A stretch of DNA of 7,041 bases from Verrucomicrobiota bacterium (GTDB taxonomy: Bacteria > Verrucomicrobiota > Verrucomicrobiia > Limisphaerales > AV2), in assembly GCA_003218935.1 (NCBI GenBank), contig QHPA01000522.1, positions 1,840-8,880 of the forward strand, in the 5' to 3' direction. The position numbers and the translations under genes are program-made. The notes beneath the pieces are model-generated. The model was not told the origin of the DNA. It did not search any database and saw only the letters and a list, made by a program, of their open reading frames with translations. This document shows, one piece after another, positions 1-5,939 of this stretch. Every line of letters begins with the position of its first letter. Position 1 is the stretch's first letter.

Positions 1-321
1 TCAGACCTCGCGACGGGGGCCAAACCGGAGGTGGTTCAACAAAAATACAAGGAGCGGCAAGATGCGTTCGAAAAGTCAGGCGGGGACGGATACTGGCGAA
101 AGAATCTGGAATTCGCGCTGGAATCAGGATTCGATGCGTTGGATGTCGCTGCGATGTACGCTCACCTTCGCGACAAAGACAAGTCCTTCGAGTGGCTTGA
201 GAAAGCGGTTCAGGTTAAATCGGAGTTTCTTCTGTGGCTCAACGTGGACCCTTGTTGGAATAATATTCGTTCTGACCTGCGGTTCATTACGCTGCTCAAG
301 AAGATGGGTTTCGAGAAGTGA
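1..321 (+). CDS. C-terminal part of a TPR-containing protein (5' end outside window)
   Basis: The frame is open from the first base and ends in TGA at 319-321, so only about the last 106 residues are present. The text AAMYAHLRDKDKSFEWLEKA is a typical TPR helix pair, and it is followed by WLNVDPCWNNIRSDLRF and LLKKMGF. That ending (fixed-spacing VDP, then RSDxRF, then LLxxMG) is known from the extreme C-terminus of long TPR proteins, often fused to an N-terminal Ser/Thr kinase, adenylate cyclase or winged-helix domain in Acidobacteria and Verrucomicrobia. Which effector domain precedes it here cannot be seen. GTG at 31 is an internal codon and probably not the true start. The gene converges on the pseudopilin gene with only 22 bp between the stops and no obvious terminator. 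The TPR call is solid; the whole-protein function is open. Confidence 0.75.
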   Translation, partial: SDLATGAKPEVVQQKYKERQDAFEKSGGDGYWRKNLEFALESGFDALDVAAMYAHLRDKDKSFEWLEKAVQVKSEFLLWLNVDPCWNNIRSDLRFITLLKKMGFEK

Positions 322-343
322 GTTCGGTGAGCGCGGCACGGAT

Positions 344-1231
344 TCAGTTTTTGGGTTTGTACCAAATCCAGTTGGGTGTCGGTTCGAGGGGATGCATCGG
401 ATCGTCTTTGATCGCCTTGGTGAAGTCGTGCTTCGCAGCGTGGCCGTCAACAAATAGGATTGGCGAAATGAACTTTTGGATGTCCTGGTTCAATTTGCCG
501 GAAGTCAGCGTGGTTGCCCCGCGCGCGTAGTGCCAATGAAAGAGATATTTGCTCACGCCATCGCCATAAACGAATGCGGGCGGCTCGTGCACCATGATGA
601 ACAGCGATGGAGCCGGCGCCCAACTTTCTTTCTTACCTGCCAGATTGAAGTCGGCATCCGCCGGGATTTGACGAGTGTTGTTATCCCAAAGATATGCATT
701 GAAGCGGTAACTGCACCCGATGGCTTCGTAATTGCTCGGTTTGAATGGGCCGTTATATCCGGAACCTTCCGGAAATTTTTGACCTTGATCCGCTGGACAC
801 CGAAAAGATTCAAACGTGGGCAGGTAGCGAAAAAGATGGCGATCTGCGGCTTTAGGCACTGCCCAAACGTTACCGGGAGAAAAGCGTGGTTGCGGATCCT
901 TGCCCCCTAAAGCCGGAGCGTATGCTACCCAAAAAGAGGGTATAGGCGGAAATTGCTGGTTGTCCCGCGGCGGCAGCGTATCCTTGTTATCGTCGGCATA
1001 CATGCGTAAACCCAGGCCGATTTGATGCAGGTTGTTCAAGCATTTCAACATTTGCGCTGACTCCTTCGCCCGGCTCAACGCCGGGAGCATCAGGCCGGCC
1101 AAAATAGCGATGATGGCGATGACGACGAGCAGTTCAATCAGAGTAAAGCCCTGAGGTGAACTGTGAGAGGCCGTCCGCATTCTCGGCTCATAGAAGGTTT
1201 CACGAAAGTTGGCTTTAGTTTTCATCTTCAT
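344..1231 (-). CDS. Type II pseudopilin-like protein with prepilin N-terminal methylation motif
   Basis: The protein is 295 aa. Residues 28-33 read G|FTLIE, the prepilin peptidase site with Glu at +5, followed by one hydrophobic helix ([19 protein letters not shown], about 34-52) and a basic and polar stretch ([20 protein letters not shown]). This is the class III leader of type IV pilin and type II pseudopilins, which are cleaved and N-methylated at the inner membrane. Further on are RCPAD (144-148) and a C-terminal [12 protein letters not shown] (259-270), which resembles the DG-H motif of the large pseudopilin-like families of Planctomycetes and Verrucomicrobia. Those genomes hold many paralogues of unknown individual role, so a specific secretion substrate cannot be named. 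ATG at 1231 gives a 28-residue leader; in-frame ATGs at 1225 and 1180 are alternatives and none has a strong ribosome binding site. It lies downstream of the haloperoxidase on the same strand, 81 bp away. Confidence 0.88.
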   Translation of the reverse strand: MKMKTKANFRETFYEPRMRTASHSSPQGFTLIELLVVIAIIAILAGLMLPALSRAKESAQMLKCLNNLHQIGLGLRMYADDNKDTLPPRDNQQFPPIPSFWVAYAPALGGKDPQPRFSPGNVWAVPKAADRHLFRYLPTFESFRCPADQGQKFPEGSGYNGPFKPSNYEAIGCSYRFNAYLWDNNTRQIPADADFNLAGKKESWAPAPSLFIMVHEPPAFVYGDGVSKYLFHWHYARGATTLTSGKLNQDIQKFISPILFVDGHAAKHDFTKAIKDDPMHPLEPTPNWIWYKPKN

Positions 1232-1270
1232 TCTGCTTTCGTTTTTCGCGGCACAGACCTCCGGCGAGAG

Positions 1271-1303
1271 CCTCTGCGCACCGTGAGAAAGGGTGCGCAG
1301 AGG
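1271..1303 (-). terminator. Perfect 12-bp hairpin after the haloperoxidase gene
   Basis: CCTCTGCGCACC (1271-1282) and GGTGCGCAGAGG (1292-1303) are exact reverse complements around a 9-nt loop. The hairpin begins 10 bp beyond the haloperoxidase stop (1313-1315, minus strand) and ends 39 bp before the pseudopilin start. That placement suggests a transcript end or 3' stabilising hairpin for the haloperoxidase mRNA. No T-run follows on the minus strand, so it is not a classical intrinsic terminator. The structure is certain; the role is inferred. Confidence 0.5.
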
Positions 1304-1312
1304 GCCGCTGCT

Positions 1313-2533
1313 TTAGTCCCGATCCTCTCCGTCACAATCCTCATCTTCTCCGTGGTGATGGTGCTTCCTGATCGGCTTGAGAAAGTGATGAACCACATAA
1401 TTGGCCACATGCTTGCCTTGCTTCAATCCGTCCCGGCAAGCCGTGCGGAAGTGCACGCCAAGCCAGACGCGTGAATTCATATTTTCCTCGGCCGCTTCCG
1501 AAAAACTGTCATACGAACGAAACACACCACCCGGTGCCCCGATGGTCGTAATGGTGAAGCCGAAATCATCCGTCTTGAAGAACCGGGCCAACACTTGAGC
1601 CGCCGCGCCGCCAACAGCTGAGTGCTGGGAAGTATAGTCGGGATGAACCCCAATATAGTTCAGCGGCGTCCAGGCTGGATCAGCAATTGTGTCATCATTG
1701 CCATCGGTGTCACCGGCGTGAATGGCTTCGCGCGGTCGCCAGAAATTGTAAGTGTATTTGGTGTCCATCACGGTGATTGACGTGTCCTCAATGGCCATAT
1801 TGAGCAGGGCGAACAAGCGGGCATTCTCGGACAGACTGTTGTGATGGGCGACGGCAGAGACGCGGGCAATGTTGTTCCAGGTAATCTGGGCATTTTCTGC
1901 CGTCCAGAAGAGTGCTGCTTCCGTTTGATCAGCTGTCCGCGTGGCGCTGCTGAGAGCGCCAACGCCTTTCACCTCGTTGTAATCAGCGGCGTATTCGTCG
2001 GTGCACAACGCGGGGGGACCTTTGGCCCGAAATTGCGAGCCGCTTTTCAATGCAAACGGGGTGACATTGCCCCAGGCGACAAATAGCGCGGCGGGGTCTG
2101 GCTGGTAAACACCCGGCCCGGGCGCCAATGTGTAAGGGAGAGTGACGGCTGACCCGTCGGCGCTGCGTAAGGCAAGAATCAAAGCGGCCACCGATTCGCC
2201 AACCGAGATGCCCTTGGTCTTCGAAGCGCCGTTCGGAATTAGCGAAAGCGCCCGATCGGCCAAAGGACCTACCGCGTAGGGAGTGTATTTTCGATCAATC
2301 GCGTTGACCGAATCAAAGATTGCGACGTGAACCATCGCGAGGGCGCGCGCGGCGGGTGGCGTGCGTACGGAGCCCGGGACCGCCGCCTGGGTCGCCAGTG
2401 TTGTTTCGTTCCAGTCGGTTACGACGTCAGCCTTGATCGCTGCCGACAGGAACGTGGCCGCGAGGCCAACGCACACAACTGCGCCAAGCCTCCCGTCCTT
2501 CAATTTGAAAGAATGGATTTTAATGGTTTTCAT
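1313..2533 (-). CDS. Secreted vanadium-dependent haloperoxidase / PAP2-superfamily protein
   Basis: Numbered from the longest frame (GTG at 2572, 419 aa), the vanadate-pocket signatures occur in order: Lys272 and Arg279-Pro280 (KX6RP in KYTYNFWRP), Ser315-Gln316-His317 (PDYTSQHSA), and Arg368 and His374 (SRVWLGVHF). The Lys-Arg spacing of 7 and Arg-His spacing of 6 match known vanadium haloperoxidases, where the last His binds vanadate and the middle one is the acid-base residue. The usual PSGH is SQH here, so Gly is replaced by Gln. The family either oxidises halides with peroxide or acts as an acid phosphatase; which one cannot be told from sequence. I prefer ATG 2533 (406 aa) because it puts a basic n-region before the hydrophobic stretch AVVCVGLAATFLSAAI and a likely cleavage after AIKA, giving an exported protein. 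GTG 2572 and ATG 2569 are alternatives. The C-terminus is a His4 run followed by an Asp/Glu-rich tail (HHHHGEDEDCDGEDRD). Confidence 0.9.
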   Translation of the reverse strand: MKTIKIHSFKLKDGRLGAVVCVGLAATFLSAAIKADVVTDWNETTLATQAAVPGSVRTPPAARALAMVHVAIFDSVNAIDRKYTPYAVGPLADRALSLIPNGASKTKGISVGESVAALILALRSADGSAVTLPYTLAPGPGVYQPDPAALFVAWGNVTPFALKSGSQFRAKGPPALCTDEYAADYNEVKGVGALSSATRTADQTEAALFWTAENAQITWNNIARVSAVAHHNSLSENARLFALLNMAIEDTSITVMDTKYTYNFWRPREAIHAGDTDGNDDTIADPAWTPLNYIGVHPDYTSQHSAVGGAAAQVLARFFKTDDFGFTITTIGAPGGVFRSYDSFSEAAEENMNSRVWLGVHFRTACRDGLKQGKHVANYVVHHFLKPIRKHHHHGEDEDCDGEDRD

Positions 2534-2851
2534 GGATTTGTTCGTTGTTTGTTTTTCCGGAAGGCTCATCACTCGAGTTCTGGCCTCTGTTCATGTACAC
2601 AAATTGAAAGGGGCGGTTCTTTCAAAAATCTTTCAGATTGTCAGTCGCCAGTGGCGCGTTGTTTGTGGTCGGTGGTTCGGGCATTCCGATTTCGCTGGCC
2701 GCTAAGCTGGTTGAGAAGTTGTGGAGAGACCAGAAGCCTGAAAATGCCGATCGTGGCGACTCACACGGATTGGCTCCTGCCGACAATTCAGTGGCTATTT
2801 TTGAAAGAAATCGGCGGCGGGTTTGTTTATACTAATGTGGGCACGACGACG
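2534..2851. other. Gene-poor intergenic stretch between haloperoxidase and sigma factor
   Basis: About 280-320 bp between divergent genes. It must carry the start signals for the minus-strand haloperoxidase and the plus-strand sigma gene. I see a 7-bp inverted repeat TTGAAAG/CTTTCAA (2604-2610 and 2619-2625, 8-nt loop GGGCGGTT), which could be an operator or chance. There is also a GT-rich stretch (2641-2680, GCCAGTGGCGCGTTGT and following) resembling, in inverted form, the sequence at 3571-3586. The plus-strand reading frame open across this stretch before 2852 looks like noise. No RNA gene is recognisable. Confidence 0.5.
2801..2833 (+). promoter_or_regulatory. Possible promoter of the sigma factor gene
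   Basis: TATACT at 2828-2833 matches the -10 consensus at five of six positions and lies 18 bp before the proposed ATG at 2852. TTGAAA at 2801-2806 would be the -35 box, but the spacer of 21 nt is long for a housekeeping promoter. If real, the 5' leader would be about ten bases, and no Shine-Dalgarno sequence is visible. Weak call. Confidence 0.25.
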
Positions 2852-3477
2852 ATGGCCAAAGAATCCGACAAGTCAGGGCTCGACGGGAGTCTCCACCCTC
2901 CGCAGTACTGCTACGGAGGACGGGGCGCCCCACCGGAGAGGGAGGACTTAATTCCCACGCGCGAGAGTTTGTTGAGCCGACTGAAGGACTGGGAAGATCG
3001 GGAAAGTTGGCAGGATTTCTTCAACACGTACTGGAGGTTGATTTACGGCATCGCGCGCAAATCAGGGCTGTCCGACGCCGAAGCGCAGGACATCGTGCAG
3101 GAGACGGTCATCTCGGTGGCCCGGAAAATCGAAGGCTTCAAATATGACCCCGCCGTTTGCTCGTTCAAAACTTGGATGCTTAATTTGACGGGCTGGCGGA
3201 TCATCAATCAGTTGAAGAGGCGGGAACGCGACTCGATCTCGAAGCGATCTGGAACGAAGAATGGGAGAAAAATCTTTTGTCCGCTGCGTTGGAGCGGATC
3301 AAACGCCGGGTCGATCCCGAACAATTCCAGATTTTCGATCTCTATTGTCTCGAACGATGGCCCGCCCAGAAAGTGGCCCGGACACTCGGCTTCGGCGTGG
3401 GGCGGGTTTACCTCGCCAAACACCGCGTCGGACGATTGCTCAAGAAGGAGGTCGCAAAGCTGGAACGCGGTCAGTAG
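2852..3477 (+). pseudogene. ECF-type RNA polymerase sigma factor, frameshifted between region 2 and region 4
   Basis: The first frame from ATG 2852 carries sigma region 2: DFFNTYWRLIYGIARKSGLS, then DAEAQDIVQETVISVARKI and FKTWMLNLTGWRIINQLKRRE (residues about 55-125). This matches the large Verrucomicrobia/Planctomycetes ECF group (TYWRLIY, DAEAQDIVQET). Region 4 continues in another frame, from about 3232 to TAG 3475-3477: LDLEAIWNEEWEKN, then RRVDPEQFQIFDLY, then a helix-turn-helix (WPAQKVARTLGFGVGRVYLAKHR). Both halves look well conserved, but they are joined out of frame near 3222-3235, and most of the linker the family normally has there is missing. The frame change fits loss of 3n+1 bases. 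Translated as is, the first frame runs into unrelated sequence to 3499 and lacks region 4, so promoter -35 recognition would be lost. Start alternatives are GTG 2837 or ATG 2852. A small assembly or base error is a possible alternative to real decay. Confidence 0.82.
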
Positions 3478-3602
3478 TCCGTCCTCTCCGGTCGGTTAGC
3501 CTGGCGCGCGAAGTCGGGTTATTCAACTCGCGATCCGCCACGGACAACGGGCCAAATCGTTTTTCTACTGACAACGGACCACTGGCTACGAACAATTCAG
3601 CC
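3478..3602. other. Short spacer with degenerate ACGGACAACGG-type repeats
   Basis: This 125-bp gap between the sigma remnant and the M29 stub contains two similar short motifs, CACGGACAACGGGCC (3539-3553) and CTGACAACGGACCACTGG (3568-3585). Low-complexity text of this kind is often seen between genes in such genomes. There is no clear ribosome binding site before ATG 3603. Confidence 0.4.
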
Positions 3603-3740
3603 ATGACCGATCCGCGTTTCAAGAAACTGGCCGGGCTTTTGACCGGATATTCCACGGCGTTGAAGGAGGGCGACCGCGTGTTGCTCGACCTGATGGATGT
3701 GCCAGACGAATTTTCGGCGGCACTGATTCGGGCGGCGTGA
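3603..3740 (+). pseudogene. 45-codon N-terminal stub of an M29 aminopeptidase paralogue
   Basis: ATG 3603 starts MTDPRFKKLAGLLTGYSTAL, and the frame ends at TGA 3738-3740 after DEFSAALIRAA. It aligns without gaps to the first 45 residues of the M29 gene that follows (37 of 45 residues identical by my count). The family is about 370 aa, so this is only the first eighth of a protein, with no metal-binding residues. The stop overlaps the GTG start of the next copy as GTGA, the arrangement seen in translationally coupled genes, but here it is most simply the scar of recombination between two tandem paralogues. It may still be translated as a small leader peptide; nothing in the sequence excludes that. 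Confidence 0.8.
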
Positions 3741-3870
3741 CCGATCCCCGTCTCAAGAAACTGGCCAGGCTTTTGACTGAATATTCCACCGCCATGAAAA
3801 GAGGCGACCGCGTGTTGCTCGATCTGATTGATGTGCCGGATGAATTTTCGGTGGAACTGATCCGAGCAGC
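3603..3870 (+). repeat. Tandem direct duplication, 134-bp unit, about 84% identical
   Basis: Unit 1 is 3603-3736 and unit 2 is 3737-3870; they align without gaps. I count about 22 differences over the 135 aligned bases, of which about 13 fall at third codon positions. The junction coincides exactly with the start codon of the second copy (ATGACCGATCC in unit 1, GTGACCGATCC in unit 2). Because 134 is not a multiple of three, the first copy cannot be read through into the second. Confidence 0.9.
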
Positions 3871-4766
3871 GCGCGCCATCGGCGCCACCCCGCTGGTCGA
3901 GATGCGGCACACGCGGGTCAGCCGCGAGATTTTACGCGGAACAAATCACAAGCACGCCGGACTCGTCCGCGACATCGAGATGTTCCGCATGAAAAAAGTG
4001 CAGGCCTACGTCGCCATCCGCGGCAGTCACAACGCCAGCGAAACGTCCGATGTGCCCAGCGGTCTCATGGCGCTTTATTCAAAGGTGCTCCGGCCTGTGC
4101 TGAATTATCGCGTGAACAAAACGCGCTGGTGCGTCCTGCGCTGGCCGACACCGAGCATGGCGCAGGCCGCCAACATGAGCACCGAGGCGTTCGAGGATTT
4201 TTACTTCGAAGTCTGCACGATGGACTATCGCAAGATGGCCAGGGCGATGCTCCCGTTGCAAAAGCGGATGCTGAAGGCCGACCGTGTCCACCTCAAAGCC
4301 CCGGGCACCGACCTGACGTTCAGCATCAAAGGCATCGGCGCGCAGCCGTGCGTCGGCCTGCGCAACATCCCCGACGGCGAGGTCTTTTCCTGCCCGGTCA
4401 AAAACTCGGTGAACGGCGTGATTCAGTTCAACACGCCGACGATTTATTCGGGCGTTCGATTTGAAAACATCCGGCTCGAATTCAAGGACGGCAGGATCAT
4501 CAAAGCCACTTCGAGCAACACGAAGCGGCTGAACGAAATTCTCGATACCGACGCCGGCGCGCGTTACATCGGCGAATTTTCGCTCGGGTTCAGCGTATGA
4601 AGTGTGCGACAACGGCAACCGCTCGGCGGTGCATTGGGACATGGTGTTGATTCAACGCCAGGAATGGGGCGGCGGTGAGGTGTGGTTCGACGGCGAATTG
4701 ATCCGCAAAGACGGTGTGTTCGTGCCGAAGGATCTCAAGCCGCTGAACCCAAAGAATCTCAAGTAG
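3737..4766 (+). pseudogene. M29 family aminopeptidase (AmpS/AmpT-like), internal deletion and frameshift
   Basis: GTG 3737 opens 287 codons ending at TGA 4598-4600, with strong M29 text: HTRVSREILRGTN, AIRGSHNASETSDVPS, RWPTPSMAQAANMSTEAFED, IPDGEVF (Glu215) and YIGEFSLGF (Glu280). These Glu residues correspond to two metal ligands of thermophilic aminopeptidases of this family. After GEFSLGF (to 4591) the frame is lost. The true C-terminus resumes in another frame at 4593: [18 protein letters not shown], then [16 protein letters not shown], to TAG 4764-4766 (57 residues, including the His and Asp of VHWD). The family segment that should lie between, roughly 28-29 residues with a metal-ligand His (SFHxxxGQAYE), is absent; the frame change fits loss of 3n+2 bases. 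The product would be inactive as a broad-specificity metalloaminopeptidase. The normal start is ATG; here it is GTG at the duplication junction. Confidence 0.88.
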
Positions 4767-4833
4767 CCGCAAGCTTCAGCTTGCGCCCTTCAAGCCTCGA
4801 CTCCCCACCGCGCAACCTAAAGGTTGCGGCTAC
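4763..4833. repeat. Paired inverted hairpin repeat (REP/BIME-like)
   Basis: Two 24-bp units in opposite orientation, 4763-4786 and 4810-4833, begin and end with GTAGCCGCAA/TTGCGGCTAC. Each is itself a hairpin: CGCAAGCT/AGCTTGCG (4768-4775, 4778-4785) and CGCAACCT/AGGTTGCG (4811-4818, 4821-4828). Against the reverse complement of the second unit, the first has 21 of 24 matches, and two of the three differences form one compensatory swap (G-C pair to C-G pair). The stop codon of the M29 remnant (TAG 4764-4766) lies inside the first unit. The pair could act as a transcript-end structure ahead of the sdh operon. Confidence 0.75.
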
Positions 4834-4864
4834 AACCTCCTCAATCGAGCGTCTTAATCCGTCC

Positions 4865-4893
4865 TTGATTCGTCGCGCGCCAGCAAGTATCAC
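4865..4893 (+). promoter_or_regulatory. sdhC: Candidate promoter of the sdh operon
   Basis: TTGATT (4865-4870), a 17-nt spacer and TATCAC (4888-4893) each match four of six positions of the housekeeping sigma consensus and lie 42 bp before the sdhC start. It is the best-spaced candidate between the hairpin repeat and sdhC. A ribosome binding site GGAG (4924-4927), 8 nt before ATG 4936, is much clearer and supports that start codon. Confidence 0.3.
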
Positions 4894-4935
4894 TAGGCCA
4901 GCCTTAGGCGTGCAAGGCGGGTTGGAGTTCGTGCC

Positions 4936-5739
4936 ATGGCCTACGCAGACGCTTCCATAAACCGGCGCGGGTTCGGTCAGACCACGCGACCGGACGCGTG
5001 GTGGGTCCAACCGTCGCTGGTTTTCCTGGCACTGTCGGCTTTCATCGTTTACTCGACCTGGGCGGCGTTCCAGGGCGCGCACTATCGTTGGGGGCCTTAC
5101 CTGTCGCCGTTCTACTCGCCGGAACTTTTTGGAGATGCCACGCACAGTTGGTTCGGAGCGAAGCCGGGCTGGTGGCCGGCGTGGCTGCCGTTTTCGCCGG
5201 CGCTCTTCATTCTCTGGGCGCCGGGCGGGTTCCGGCTGACCTGTTACTACTATCGCGGCGCTTACTACAAAGCGTTCTGGGCCGACCCGCCTTCCTGCAC
5301 CGTGAGCGAGCCGCGCAACGCGTATCGCGGCGAGGCTTCCTTTCCGCTCATCATGCAAAACATTCACCGATACTTCCTGTATGTGGCGCTGCTCTTTCTG
5401 GTTTTCCTCGGCCACGATGTCTGGAAAGCGATGTGGTTTACCGACGCGGCGACGGGCAAAGCCACCTTCGGCATCCATTTCGGAACTGTGGTGCTGGCGG
5501 TGAACGTGATTCTGCTCGGCGGCTACACTTTTGGTTGTCACTCGCTTCGCCATCTGGTTGGCGGCGGCATAGACCGGCTCTCCGGAGCGCCGCTTTGCCA
5601 GAAGACCTACCGCTGCGTGAGCTGTTTCAATCGCCGCCATATGCTTTGGGCGTGGCTGAGTCTCTTCTGGGTGGCGTTCTCCGACCTCTACGTGCGGCTT
5701 TGTTCGATGGGCGGCTGGCATGACGTGCGAATTTTTTAA
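4936..5739 (+). CDS. sdhC: Succinate dehydrogenase membrane anchor subunit, actinobacterial Sdh1 type
   Basis: The protein is 267 aa with about five membrane helices (near 22-44, 82-100, 146-166, 178-200, 236-256). Segments APGGFRLTCYYYRGAYYKAF, PPSCTVSEP and FPLIMQNIHRYFLYVA are typical of the fused, roughly 270-residue anchor found beside sdhA in actinobacteria (mycobacterial Rv0249c type) and several other phyla, and unlike the short SdhC/SdhD pair of Proteobacteria. It anchors the SdhA/SdhB head in the cytoplasmic membrane and passes electrons to quinone. Cys201-His202, His206, Cys221, Cys227, Cys230 and His235 cluster around the last two helices. A membrane-embedded Rieske-type 2Fe-2S centre has been described in mycobacterial Sdh1, and these residues could supply such ligands; that assignment is inference. 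ATG 4936 has a good GGAG site. sdhA follows after 200 bp, an unusually wide gap that holds a repeat element. Confidence 0.82.
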   Translation: MAYADASINRRGFGQTTRPDAWWVQPSLVFLALSAFIVYSTWAAFQGAHYRWGPYLSPFYSPELFGDATHSWFGAKPGWWPAWLPFSPALFILWAPGGFRLTCYYYRGAYYKAFWADPPSCTVSEPRNAYRGEASFPLIMQNIHRYFLYVALLFLVFLGHDVWKAMWFTDAATGKATFGIHFGTVVLAVNVILLGGYTFGCHSLRHLVGGGIDRLSGAPLCQKTYRCVSCFNRRHMLWAWLSLFWVAFSDLYVRLCSMGGWHDVRIF

Positions 5740-5757
5740 ACCGATATGATAGAGAAG

Positions 5758-5913
5758 TAACCACGGATGGACACGGATGAACACAGATACCGAGGTGATC
5801 GCGGCGCGCAAGTTCGAATCGCCTCGCGCTCCATTCCAGGAAATTACAAGTTAATTCGCGCGTGAGCCAAACTCCCATTCTCATCCGTGTTTATCCGTGT
5901 GTATCTGTGGTTA
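5758..5913. repeat. 156-bp MITE-like element with 33-bp imperfect terminal inverted repeats
   Basis: The left end, TAACCACGGATGGACACGGA and on to 5790, matches the reverse complement of the right end (5881-5913) at 26 of 33 positions. Each end is built from an ACACGGATGA-like 9-10 bp motif repeated about three times. Inside, CGAGGTGAT (5791-5799) can pair with ATCGCCTCG (5818-5826) with one G-U pair. The CACGGAT-type text is a common intergenic repeat in Verrucomicrobia and some other phyla, and its spurious translations (IRVHPW, VHPCPSVV) are familiar. No transposase is encoded. CCGATA occurs on both flanks (5741-5746, 5923-5928) but 9-11 bp away from the ends, so it is not a clean target duplication. 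It lies inside the sdh operon between sdhC and sdhA. Confidence 0.8.
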
Positions 5914-5939
5914 GAATCCTTTCCGATAATTAATACTGC

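Noticed and set aside
344..2533. A functional haloperoxidase-pseudopilin secretion module
   Set aside because: The two genes share strand and proximity only. A hairpin separates them, the pseudopilin family is highly paralogous, and the haloperoxidase has its own signal peptide.
2327..2851. Upstream extension of the plus-strand frame ahead of the sigma factor
   Set aside because: It is antisense to the haloperoxidase start and runs through the intergenic region. Sigma-like sequence begins only after about 2950, so a start near 2852 is enough.
3261..3602. Open frame running from inside the sigma gene into the M29 stub, suggesting a fusion protein
   Set aside because: The part before 3603 is out of frame with sigma region 4 and has no family resemblance. 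Continuity with the stub is by chance.
4759..5811. Long minus-strand open frame opposite sdhC
   Set aside because: It overlaps the clear membrane protein on the plus strand. Its N-terminus (FIRVHPW) is the usual spurious translation of the CACGGAT repeat, and its sequence is Arg-rich without a domain.
5758..5913. CRISPR-like array because of the repeated ACACGGATGA motif
   Set aside because: The repeats are 9-10 bp, directly abutting and arranged as two inverted ends with one interior. There are no spacers of regular length.
5741..5928. CCGATA on both sides of the MITE-like element as a target-site duplication
   Set aside because: The copies are 11 and 9 bp away from the inverted-repeat ends, and a 6-bp match in flanking AT-rich text is weak.
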